Assembly: GCA_016218725.1 (NCBI GenBank)
Contig: JACRDB010000050.1
Span: 1 to 64,000, forward strand
Length of the DNA stretch: 64,000 nucleotides
Direction: 5' to 3'
DNA from: Deltaproteobacteria bacterium
GTDB lineage: Bacteria > Myxococcota_A > Polyangia > Polyangiales > Ga0077539
Positions within the stretch are counted from its first letter, which is position 1. Each line of letters opens with the position of its first letter. Shown here one piece after another: positions 44,955 through 52,653 of the stretch. The translations under genes were made by a program, and so were the position numbers. Below the pieces are notes generated by a model, which saw nothing but the letters and a program-made list of their open reading frames with translations, was not told the origin of the DNA and ran no database searches.

Positions 44955-45665
44955 ATGAATACAAACCTCGGGATCCTCGGGCAGAAGCTCGGCATGACGC
45001 AGCTCTTCAACGCGGACGGAAACGTCAGCCGGGTGACCGTGGTGGAGGCGGGCCCCTGCATCGTGGTGCGCAAGCGCACCGCGGAGCGGGACGGGTACGT
45101 CGCCCTCCAGCTCTCCTTCGGGGAGCGCCGGGCCAAGAACACCAACAAGCCCCTCCAGGGCTACTACGAGAAGAACGGCGTGCAGGCCGCCACCAGCACC
45201 CTGGTGAAGAACGGCGTCACCCGTGAGGTGAAGAAGTACCCCCGGCACCTCAAGGAGCTCCGGGTGTCCGCGGAGGACGCCGCGCGCTTCGAGGTGGGGC
45301 AGGTGATCTCCATCGCGGACGTGCTCAAGGAGGGGCAGTTCGTGGACGTGTGCGGGACCTCCAAGGGCCGGGGCTTCTCGGGCGTGATCCGGCGCCACCA
45401 CTTCGCGGGGATGGTGAGCACCCACGGCACCCACGAGTACTTCCGCCACGGTGGCTCCATCGGCACGAACATGACCCCCGGGCGCACGCTCCCGGGCAAG
45501 AAGATGCCCGGCCAGCACGGCAACCGCCGCCGGACCGAGCAGAACCTCAAGGTCGCCCGGATCGTCCCGGAGCAGAACCTGGTGCTCATCGAGGGCAGCG
45601 TCCCGGGCTCCCGGGGCGGCGTGGTCACCGTCCGCGGCGCCGTCAAGAACGGCAAGCACGCGTAG
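44955..45665 (+). CDS. rplC: 50S ribosomal protein L3 (uL3)
   Basis: A 236-residue uL3. The N-terminus LGILGQKLGMTQLF and the long internal loop with FRHGGSIGTNMTPGRTLPGKKMPGQHGNRRR, which reaches the peptidyl-transferase centre, are clear signatures. It is slightly longer than the ~210 residue average. Normally rplC is second in the S10 operon between rpsJ and rplD; here it is alone, behind its own promoter, with a nucleotidyltransferase upstream and rlmE 43 bases downstream. It may be the only copy or a paralogue. Confidence 0.96.
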   Translation: MNTNLGILGQKLGMTQLFNADGNVSRVTVVEAGPCIVVRKRTAERDGYVALQLSFGERRAKNTNKPLQGYYEKNGVQAATSTLVKNGVTREVKKYPRHLKELRVSAEDAARFEVGQVISIADVLKEGQFVDVCGTSKGRGFSGVIRRHHFAGMVSTHGTHEYFRHGGSIGTNMTPGRTLPGKKMPGQHGNRRRTEQNLKVARIVPEQNLVLIEGSVPGSRGGVVTVRGAVKNGKHA

Positions 45666-45708
45666 TCCACCCCCCACACCCCTGGCCTTGCGCCGGGGTG
45701 AGGTCGTC

Positions 45709-46317
45709 ATGAAGCCCGGAGACCGCCCGGACCCGTTCACGGTCCGCGCCCAGAAGGCCGGCTACCCCGCCCGCAGCGTCTACAAGCTGGAGGAAATCGA
45801 CCGGCGCTGCCGGCTGACCCGGCAGGGCCTCGCGGTGCTGGACCTGGGCGCGGCGCCCGGCTCGTGGACAAAATACCTCGCGGAGAAGGTCGGCCCCCGG
45901 GGGCGCGTCGTGGCCCTGGACCAGAACCCCCTCAAGGTCGCCTGCGGCCCCGTGGTGACGGCCCTGGAGCTCGACGTGACCACCGCTTCCCTCGGAGACC
46001 TCGCGCTCCTCGGGCCCTTCGGGCTCGTGGTGTCCGACCTGGCCCCGCACACCACGGGCATCCGTGATGCGGACGTCTTCCACTCGGTGGAGCTCGTGGA
46101 CCGCGCCATCGCCATCGCCGACGCCACGCTCGCCCCGGGCGGAAACTTCGTGGCCAAGATCTTCCAGGGCGAGGGCTTCGATCGCGTCCGCGCGGACCTT
46201 CGGGCGCGCTTTGGCACCGTCCGGGTGCTCAAGCCCGAGGCCTCCCGCAAGGAGAGCACCGAGGTCTACCTCGTGGGCCTCGGGCGAAAAGCCCCACCCC
46301 CCGCGGCCTCGCCGTGA
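45709..46317 (+). CDS. rlmE: 23S rRNA (uridine-2'-O) methyltransferase RlmE/FtsJ
   Basis: A 202-residue SAM-dependent 2'-O-methyltransferase. The catalytic tetrad K-D-K-E is intact: Lys26 (SVYKLEE), Asp110 (VSDLAP), Lys150 (FVAKIFQG) and Glu185 (STEVYL). The SAM loop LDLGAAPGSW is at about 45-53. RlmE methylates U2552 of 23S rRNA late in large-subunit assembly, which fits its place after rplC. ATG 45709 has GAGG 6 bases upstream; the ORF could also begin at 45688. It overlaps the next gene by GTGA. Confidence 0.94.
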   Translation: MKPGDRPDPFTVRAQKAGYPARSVYKLEEIDRRCRLTRQGLAVLDLGAAPGSWTKYLAEKVGPRGRVVALDQNPLKVACGPVVTALELDVTTASLGDLALLGPFGLVVSDLAPHTTGIRDADVFHSVELVDRAIAIADATLAPGGNFVAKIFQGEGFDRVRADLRARFGTVRVLKPEASRKESTEVYLVGLGRKAPPPAASP

Positions 46318-47306
46318 TCGTCTCCTTTGGCGAGGCCCTGGTGGACCTCTACGGCATGCCCGAGGGGAGCACCCTGGACACCGCCGAGAGCTTCGTGCCC
46401 TTCCCGGGAGGGGCCCCGGCCAACGTCGCCAGCACCCTCGGGCGCCTCGGGGTCCCGGTGCGCTTCTGCGGCGCCGTCGGGGCCGATGCCCACGGGGCGC
46501 GGCTCCTCCAGCACCTCAAGGGCTCCGGTGTAGACGTCTCCGCGGCGCCCACGGTCGCCCAGCGCACGGGCATCACCTTCGTCGAGCGCCTCGGAGGAGG
46601 GCGCAGGAGCTTCCTCTTCTACCGCCAGGGAGGCGCCGACCTGGCCCTCTCGGAGGCCCTCCTGGAGGCCCTGCCCGTGGCCCCCTGGGAGGCCATGAGC
46701 GCGCTGGCGCTCGGGACCAGCGCCCTGGTGTCCCCGAGCCTCGAAGGGGCCGCCCGGAGGCTCCTGCGCGAGGCCCGGGCGCGTGAGGCCCGGGTCTGCG
46801 TGGACCTCAATGTCCGCGCCCACCTCTGGCAGGACCGCGCACGCTTCCAGAGCGCCCTGGACACCCTCTGCGCCCACGCCTGGCTCCTCAAGGCCAGCGA
46901 AGAGGACCTCCAGGCCCTCGGGCGCGAGCCCACGTTGGAGAACCTCCAGGCCCTGGCCCCGGGGGCCTTCGCGGTGCTCACCCGCGGAGCCCGAGGCGCC
47001 GAAGCGCAGGTGTGGGATACAACCCTACACCTACCTACGTCTGCCCTGGAGGAGCGGGATCCGGTGGGGGCCGGGGATGCGTTCCTGGCGGGGCTCCTGG
47101 CGGTGCTGGAGCGCGGGGGGAGCGCGCTTTGGAGCACTGTGGAGGGCTGGCGGCGGGCTGTGGCCTTTGGCCAGGCCCTCGGGGCGCTGGCGGTGGGGGC
47201 GCTGGGGCCAGTGGAGGGCCTTCGGTGCGTGGGACCCCGGGAGCTGGAGGGGGCCCTTGCGGGCGACGGAGGGATGGTGTCCAACGCGGGGCATGGAGCA
47301 AGGTGA
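46314..47306 (+). CDS. PfkB-family carbohydrate kinase (fructokinase-like)
   Basis: A 330-residue sugar kinase. The N-terminal GGAPANVAS substrate motif and the C-terminal DPVGAGDAF anion hole with catalytic Asp are intact. The fold and length fit fructokinase/ribokinase types; fructose is the likeliest substrate from GEALVDL and the PGGAPANVA pattern, but this is inference. GTG 46314 overlaps the rlmE stop (GTGA). The codons near 47020-47045 are unusually AT-rich for the window. Confidence 0.88.
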   Translation: MIVSFGEALVDLYGMPEGSTLDTAESFVPFPGGAPANVASTLGRLGVPVRFCGAVGADAHGARLLQHLKGSGVDVSAAPTVAQRTGITFVERLGGGRRSFLFYRQGGADLALSEALLEALPVAPWEAMSALALGTSALVSPSLEGAARRLLREARAREARVCVDLNVRAHLWQDRARFQSALDTLCAHAWLLKASEEDLQALGREPTLENLQALAPGAFAVLTRGARGAEAQVWDTTLHLPTSALEERDPVGAGDAFLAGLLAVLERGGSALWSTVEGWRRAVAFGQALGALAVGALGPVEGLRCVGPRELEGALAGDGGMVSNAGHGAR

Positions 47307-47658
47307 CCCTCGGCGCGTGACGCCGACGCTGGTGAGCGCCCCGATGGGATCGGACACCCTCACGGTGACCTGGGCGGACGGCGCGGAGACGGCCATTCCC
47401 AACGCGCTCCTGCGGGGCTACTGCCCCTGCGCCGGGTGCCAGGGCCACAGCGGGGACATCCGTTGGATCCCGGGCGGCAACGCGGCGCTGGACACCATCG
47501 AGGAGGTCGGCAGCTACGCGCTGTCGTTCACCTTCGGGGACGGCCACGGGTCGGGGATCTATACGTTCCGGTACCTCCGGAGCCTCGGGGAGCTCAGCGC
47601 CGCGCTCGCCGCGGACCCGTCGCGCCGGGGCCAGACGCTGTCGCGGTCCCTGACTTGA
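47293..47658 (+). CDS. DUF971-family protein
   Basis: A 121-residue small protein with the DUF971 (gamma-butyrobetaine-hydroxylase N-terminal-like) pattern: ADGAETAIPNALLRGYCPCAGCQG, a C-x-C-x-x-C-type Cys cluster, then ...YALSFTFGDGHGSGIYTFRYLR. The Cys cluster suggests a zinc or Fe-S site. ATG 47293 overlaps the upstream kinase by 14 bases; GTG 47320 is an alternative. Biochemical function is not firmly known for the family. Confidence 0.82.
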   Translation: MEQGDPRRVTPTLVSAPMGSDTLTVTWADGAETAIPNALLRGYCPCAGCQGHSGDIRWIPGGNAALDTIEEVGSYALSFTFGDGHGSGIYTFRYLRSLGELSAALAADPSRRGQTLSRSLT

Positions 47659-47694
47659 TTCCCCAAAGGGGCGTCGGGCGGCTACGCTAGCGGG

Positions 47695-48069
47695 ATGGAG
47701 CGCGTGCTGGTGGTCGAGGACTCGGCGGCGGTGAGGGCGTACATCAAGGCCACGCTGGCCTCCGCGGGGGTGACCGAGGTGTCCGAGGCGGCCACGGGCT
47801 TCGAGGCCCTGAGGCTCCTGCCCCGAGGGGGCTTTACGCTCATCCTGGCGGATCTGAACATGCCGTCCATGTCGGGCCTGGAGTTCGTGGCCTTCCTGAG
47901 GAAGAACGCCACGTACGCGAAGGTGCCCGTGGTGGTGGTCTCCACGGAGTCCCGGGGCGTGGACCGGGACAAGGCCCTGGCCCTGGGCGCCGACGCGTTC
48001 GTGGTCAAGCCCTTCCTGCCGGAGACGCTCCTGGCGGCGCTGCGGCCGTTTCGAACCGCGGAGCGGTAA
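47695..48069 (+). CDS. cheY: CheY-like response regulator
   Basis: A 124-residue stand-alone receiver domain: acidic pocket VVEDS, phospho-acceptor Asp53 in LADLNMP, Ser/Thr in VVVSTES and the conserved Lys in VVKPF. It should be phosphorylated by the CheA encoded next and relay to a motor or output protein. Its TAA overlaps the cheA ATG. Confidence 0.9.
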   Translation: MERVLVVEDSAAVRAYIKATLASAGVTEVSEAATGFEALRLLPRGGFTLILADLNMPSMSGLEFVAFLRKNATYAKVPVVVVSTESRGVDRDKALALGADAFVVKPFLPETLLAALRPFRTAER

Positions 48070-50108
48070 TGCCGCCCGAGGACGCCAGCGAGTACGCCCG
48101 GCGAGCCCAGGAGGAGTTCCACGCCGAGGCCCAGGAGCTCCTGGAGCTGGTCGGCCGAGAGCTCCTCCAGCTCGACGAGGAGTTCTCCCAGGGCCGCGAG
48201 GACCCCGAGCGCCTGAACGCCGTCTTCCGCGCGATGCACACGCTTAAGGGCCTCGCGGGGCTCTTCGCGTATGAGCGCCTCGCGCAGGGGGCCCACCACC
48301 TGGAGGACCTCCTGGACCAGCTCCGGCTCGGGCGTCTGGCGCTCTCCCGCGCGCTCCTCGATGACCTGTTCACCGCCGTGGACCAGCTCGGGCGCGCCCT
48401 GGCGTCGGGCCGCGAGGACACCGCCGGGCTCGACCAGGCCCTCCGGAGGCTCCGCCCCCACGAGGCCGAGCGGGGCTCCAACGCGCGCTCGTACGTGCTC
48501 GACCCGTCGGTGGTGGCCGTGCTCTCGGAGTACGAAGAGCACCGCCTCGCGGTCCACGCGGCGCGCCGGGAGCCCCTCTACCGCGTGCGGGTGCGCCACC
48601 CCCTGGCCACCATCGACCAGCACCTGGAGACCTTGAAGAGGGCCCTCAAGCCCCAGGCGGAGGTGATCACCTTCCTGCCCGCCGGCGGAGATGAAGACCA
48701 CCTGGAGCTGGAGCTCCTGGTGGCCGGGGCGCTCTCCACCGAGGGGCTGGCCCTCGCCCTGGAGCTCGCGCCCTCGGAGGTGGTGACCGTGCCCTTCGTC
48801 GAGGGCCCCGCGGAGACCGTGAGGGAGAAGCCCACCCCGACCTCGGGGGCGCCCGTGGCGCTGCACCCGCCGGAGCCCGAGGTGCGCCCGGCGCTGGCGA
48901 CGGTCCGAGTGGACCTGCGTCGTATGGATCGGCTCCTGAACGCCGTCGGGGAGCTCGGGCTGGTGCGCGGCGCCCTCACGACCGCCGCGGACCGGCTCCG
49001 CCCGGGCGCGGACCTCGCGGCCCTCAGGGCCGAGCTGGTGCGCCTGGAGCGGGACCTCGGCAGGAACCTCGCGGCGCTCCAGCGCGGGCTCCTGGAGGTG
49101 CGCATGGTGCCCCTGGGCCAGGCGCTGGAGCGCGTCGCCCGCGAGGTGCGCAAGCTCTCCCGCGCCCTGGGAAAGGAGCTCCGTCTGGTGATCACCGGCG
49201 TGGACACCGCCGTGGACAAGGTGCTCGTCGAGGCCCTCGCCGCGCCGCTGCAACACCTGGTGCGCAACGCCATCGATCACGGCATCGAGGCGCCGGAGCT
49301 CCGGCGGGAGCGGGACAAGCCCGCGGAGGGGACCCTGGCGATCAACGCGTGGCAGTCGGGCAGCCACGTGGTGATCGAGGTCGAGGACGACGGGGCCGGG
49401 ATCGACCCCGAGGCGGTGCTCGCCAGGGCCCTCACCCAGGGCCTCGCGGAGCCCGAGGCGGTGCGGGGCCTGGACCGCGCCGGGAGGCTCTCGCTGGTGT
49501 TCCTCCCGGGCTTCTCCACCCGGGATCGGGTGACCGAGACCAGCGGTCGGGGCGTCGGCTTGGACGTGGTGAAGACCAACATCGCGCGGCTCGGGGGCAT
49601 GGTGGACGTGGCCTCGGAGCCCGGGGTGTTCACGCGCATCACCCTCACGCTGCCCATCACCCTGGCGATCCTCCCGGCGCTGGTGTGTGAAGTAGCCGGC
49701 AGGACCTACGCCCTGCCCCTGGCTTCCGTGAGCGAGGCCCTGAAGCTCCACCCCGAGGAGGTGAGGCTCGTGGGCGCTCGGGAGGTGACCACCCTCCGGG
49801 GCGCGACCCTGCCCCTGTGTCGCCTGGCGGTGCTCTTCGGACACCGCGCGCCAGAGCGCCACCGCGGGGGTCTGGTGGCCGTGGTGGCCCTGGCCGGGCG
49901 CCGGGCGGGCTTCGTGGTGGACGCCATCCAGGGCCAGCGGGACGTGGTGATCAAGCCCCTGGGCGCGAGCCTCCGGGGCGTCCGGGGCTTCACCGGCGCC
50001 ACGGACCTCGGGGAACAGCGCCTGGCCCTGGTGCTCGACCCCGCGGGGCTCCTGGAGGAGGCCCTGAGCGCGCCGGACGCCCCGGGAGGTGCCCCTCATG
50101 CCACCTGA
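48069..50108 (+). CDS. cheA: CheA chemosensory histidine kinase
   Basis: A 679-residue CheA. The HPt domain holds the phospho-His57 in MHTLKGLAG; the dimerisation helices (about 275-370) lead to the ATPase with N box HLVRNAIDHGIE near 396, DDGAGI and GRGVGLD, then a C-terminal CheW-like domain (about 535-665). A 150-residue segment between HPt and dimerisation is not a classical P2 domain. All catalytic residues are intact. It should phosphorylate the adjacent CheY. No methyl-accepting chemoreceptor, CheR or CheB is in the window. Confidence 0.93.
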   Translation: MPPEDASEYARRAQEEFHAEAQELLELVGRELLQLDEEFSQGREDPERLNAVFRAMHTLKGLAGLFAYERLAQGAHHLEDLLDQLRLGRLALSRALLDDLFTAVDQLGRALASGREDTAGLDQALRRLRPHEAERGSNARSYVLDPSVVAVLSEYEEHRLAVHAARREPLYRVRVRHPLATIDQHLETLKRALKPQAEVITFLPAGGDEDHLELELLVAGALSTEGLALALELAPSEVVTVPFVEGPAETVREKPTPTSGAPVALHPPEPEVRPALATVRVDLRRMDRLLNAVGELGLVRGALTTAADRLRPGADLAALRAELVRLERDLGRNLAALQRGLLEVRMVPLGQALERVAREVRKLSRALGKELRLVITGVDTAVDKVLVEALAAPLQHLVRNAIDHGIEAPELRRERDKPAEGTLAINAWQSGSHVVIEVEDDGAGIDPEAVLARALTQGLAEPEAVRGLDRAGRLSLVFLPGFSTRDRVTETSGRGVGLDVVKTNIARLGGMVDVASEPGVFTRITLTLPITLAILPALVCEVAGRTYALPLASVSEALKLHPEEVRLVGAREVTTLRGATLPLCRLAVLFGHRAPERHRGGLVAVVALAGRRAGFVVDAIQGQRDVVIKPLGASLRGVRGFTGATDLGEQRLALVLDPAGLLEEALSAPDAPGGAPHAT

Positions 50109-50601
50109 AAGCACCCTCGCGCTCCTGGATCCAAAGGGGCTCTTGACAGGCCTGGAGGCCGCTCCCGACGCCCGTCGCTGGCTGGGCTTCGTCCTTGATG
50201 GCGCCCACTACGCGCTGCCCCTGGACCTCGTCCGGGAGGTGCTTCCCCTGGCGCCCCTGACCGAGGTCCCGAGGGCGCCCGAGCGCGTCCTTGGCGTCGC
50301 CCTCCTGCACGGAGAGGTCACCACCGTGTGCGACCCCCGCAGGGCCCTCGGGCTCCCTCCGGCCCCCTGGGAGAGCCCCGGGAGGCTCCTCCTGGTGGCC
50401 TTTGGTGGTGAGACCCTCGCCCTGAGGGTGGACCAGGTCACCCGGATCCATGCCCTCAAAGACCGCGAAATCGAACGAGCTGAACATATGTCGGTAGATG
50501 TAGGTAGATGTGTGGCTGGCATTGCCCGACCGAGGATTCGGGAGGGGGCCGGGGCCGGGGAGGCCCTGGTGGTGCTCCTGGAGCTCTCGGAGCTTGTGTG
50601 A
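50098..50601 (+). CDS. cheW: CheW-like adaptor
   Basis: A 167-residue CheW domain protein (WLGFVLDGAHYALPLDLVREVLPL, GVALLHGEVTTVCDPRRALGL, ALRVDQVTRIHAL). It links receptors to CheA. ATG 50098 overlaps the end of cheA by 11 bases, with GGAGG upstream. A patch of AT-ending codons (gta gat gta ggt aga tgt) occurs around 50488-50513, unlike the rest of the gene. Confidence 0.88.
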   Translation: MPPESTLALLDPKGLLTGLEAAPDARRWLGFVLDGAHYALPLDLVREVLPLAPLTEVPRAPERVLGVALLHGEVTTVCDPRRALGLPPAPWESPGRLLLVAFGGETLALRVDQVTRIHALKDREIERAEHMSVDVGRCVAGIARPRIREGAGAGEALVVLLELSELV

Positions 50602-51620
50602 TGGACGCGCTGGCAGGGCGGTACGATGCGTTCCTGGAGGCGTCGCGGGCGGGCGATCGCGCGAGGGCCTCGGCGGAGTTCCACGCGATCCTGGGGCTCC
50701 GTCCCGGGGTGGTGCCCGCGGGCTTCTCGCAGGTGACCCCCGCCGGGCAGAGCCTCCAGCGCTACGACACCCTTCGCAAGGTGGACCTTGTGGCGCTCTC
50801 CCGCGGGCAGAGGGCCGTGGCGAAATTCGAAGACCTCTCCCGCGCCCAGGCATCGCACCTTCAGCGGCTGGCGCGCACCCTCGGGTGGCAGAGCGCGCGC
50901 CGCGGGCCCTACGCGCGGCGTTATGACCGCGTGGCGTCGGAGCCATCGCAGGCCGGGGATCGGTACTCCGTGGCGGTGTCGCGGGGGAGCGGGGCCCGGG
51001 AGGTGCTGGAGGCCGAGGACGATCGGAGCCCCGAGGGGACGCGCCGGGCGGGGCTCCTGCTCGGGTACCCACCGTGCTGCGTGGAGCGCTTCGTGGAGGT
51101 GTCACAGAGTCCCGAGGCCCGGGAGGAGGGCGTCAACGAGGCGGGGCTCCGGGCCTTCGTGGGCGAGGGCGAGGCCCTCCCTTGGAGGCTCAACCCGTTG
51201 TGCACGGTCTCCCTCGTGGGCTTTCTCCCGTGCGGTCCGGGCTGTGCCCCGGCCCTCGCTTTCGCCCAGCGCGTGCTCGACGCCCTGGCCGCGGAGGACC
51301 GCGACGGGGTCCGGCGGGTGCGCGCCACGCTGGTGAGGCCGGTGCTGTTCTTTCGCTACCCGCTCTGGTTCTCTTTCGACGGCGTCGTGCAGGGCACCGA
51401 CGTGGTCTACCGCGGGGCCCTGCGCAACGACGACGGCGAGGCCCACCCGGCCTGGACCTCCTGGGCCGAGGGCATCGTGGGGTGCGCCCTCCAGGTGGGC
51501 GAAGGGGTCTCGCTCAGGGACGGCGTCCTCGCGGTGACCTCGCCCCTCGGGGAGGTGGCCCGCTGGAGGCTCACGGAGCCCACGGTGCCGCGGCTCCTGC
51601 GCTTCGAGGACGCGGGCTGA
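50601..51620 (+). CDS. DUF483-like protein coupled to the chemosensory operon
   Basis: A 339-residue cytoplasmic protein. ATG 50601 overlaps the cheW stop (TGATG). The clearest feature is the motif GYPPCCVERF near residue 155, which I associate with DUF483, plus CTVSLVGFLPCGPGCAPA about 50 residues later: five cysteines that could bind metal. The N-terminal ~110 residues are unassigned. No known chemotaxis role exists for this family, so its tight coupling to cheW is notable. It ends 3 bases before the convergent hydrolase gene. Confidence 0.65.
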   Translation: MDALAGRYDAFLEASRAGDRARASAEFHAILGLRPGVVPAGFSQVTPAGQSLQRYDTLRKVDLVALSRGQRAVAKFEDLSRAQASHLQRLARTLGWQSARRGPYARRYDRVASEPSQAGDRYSVAVSRGSGAREVLEAEDDRSPEGTRRAGLLLGYPPCCVERFVEVSQSPEAREEGVNEAGLRAFVGEGEALPWRLNPLCTVSLVGFLPCGPGCAPALAFAQRVLDALAAEDRDGVRRVRATLVRPVLFFRYPLWFSFDGVVQGTDVVYRGALRNDDGEAHPAWTSWAEGIVGCALQVGEGVSLRDGVLAVTSPLGEVARWRLTEPTVPRLLRFEDAG

Positions 51621-51623
51621 AGG

Positions 51624-52607
51624 TCACTCCCCGTAGCGGGCCAGGAGCCAGGCCCCGAGGGGCGCGAAGACCCGGGCCTCGGCGTCGCGGCCGAGGAAGA
51701 GATCCGCGTGGGCGTAGGGTCCGTGGCGCCCGCCCACGGCGAGCTCCTCGCGCACGAGGGACCCGAGGTGCGAGAGCGGGCTGCGGGCGGTCTCCGGCGG
51801 CACGATGCCGTCGTCCAGGGCCACCACGCACAAGAGCGGGTTGCGTACGCCCGCCATGGAGTGGGTGAGGTTCGCGCCGTCCACCAGGAGGTCCCGGGAC
51901 TTGATCCACCGGGCGATGTCTCGGTTCACCTCGGGGATCGGGTCTTCCACCGTCTGGATCATCTCCTCGGCGCGGGAGATGTCCGTGGTGCGTGTGTTCA
52001 GGTACACGTCCAGGAGGCCCGGGACCTTCGCCAGGACGGGCAGGAGCGCGCGGGCCAGGGCGCGCGTCCCCCGGAAGGGCACGGCCCCGGCCAGGGCGGG
52101 GGACGCGAAGGCCAGGCGCACCACCGGGTGGGCCCGCTCCCACCGCAGGGGTCCCCCGAGGTTCACCAGCGAGCCCATGCGTTCGGGCGCCTCAGGGTGG
52201 AGCCCCGCGTACATGAACATCAACGTGGCCCCGAGGGAGCACCCCACCAGGTCCACCCTCCCGGTGTTGGTCTGCGTGCGCTCCAGCACCGCGGACACCG
52301 CCGCGGGGACGTCCACCAGCCCCAGCTCCCGGAGCCCGTAGCGCGAAGGCTCCCCCACGGGCTTGGAGCCCCCCTGGGCCCGGAGGTCCACGCTCCAGAC
52401 CTCGAAGCCCTCGTCGGCCAGGTACGCCTCCAGGGAGCGCCCGCTCGGGTGAAACGAGAAGATGAAGGAGTTCATCCCATAGCCCGGGATGATCAGGAGG
52501 GGCCTGCGCGAGGGCGCCGGAGGGGTGCGGCATGTACGCCGCAGGTGGAGCATCCAGCCGTCGTGGTTGGGGATTTCGAAGCGTTCGACGCGCAGGGCCT
52601 CGGGCAT
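51624..52607 (-). CDS. alpha/beta hydrolase (PhaC-like)
   Basis: A 327-residue alpha/beta hydrolase. The nucleophile elbow GCSLG has Ser near residue 124; the acid is in ALDDGIVPP near 267 and the His in GRHGPYAHAD near 294. The PLLIIPGYGMNSFIF oxyanion region and the VDLRAQGGSKP and TTDISRAEEMIQTVED segments resemble polyhydroxyalkanoate synthase-like and esterase-lipase proteins, but the nucleophile is Ser, not the Cys of PhaC. Esterase or lipase activity is the cautious call. Confidence 0.82.
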   Translation of the reverse strand: MPEALRVERFEIPNHDGWMLHLRRTCRTPPAPSRRPLLIIPGYGMNSFIFSFHPSGRSLEAYLADEGFEVWSVDLRAQGGSKPVGEPSRYGLRELGLVDVPAAVSAVLERTQTNTGRVDLVGCSLGATLMFMYAGLHPEAPERMGSLVNLGGPLRWERAHPVVRLAFASPALAGAVPFRGTRALARALLPVLAKVPGLLDVYLNTRTTDISRAEEMIQTVEDPIPEVNRDIARWIKSRDLLVDGANLTHSMAGVRNPLLCVVALDDGIVPPETARSPLSHLGSLVREELAVGGRHGPYAHADLFLGRDAEARVFAPLGAWLLARYGE

Positions 52608-52653
52608 GTACTCAAAGCATACGCGAGGGGAGGCGACGGGGGCGAGGGAAGCG

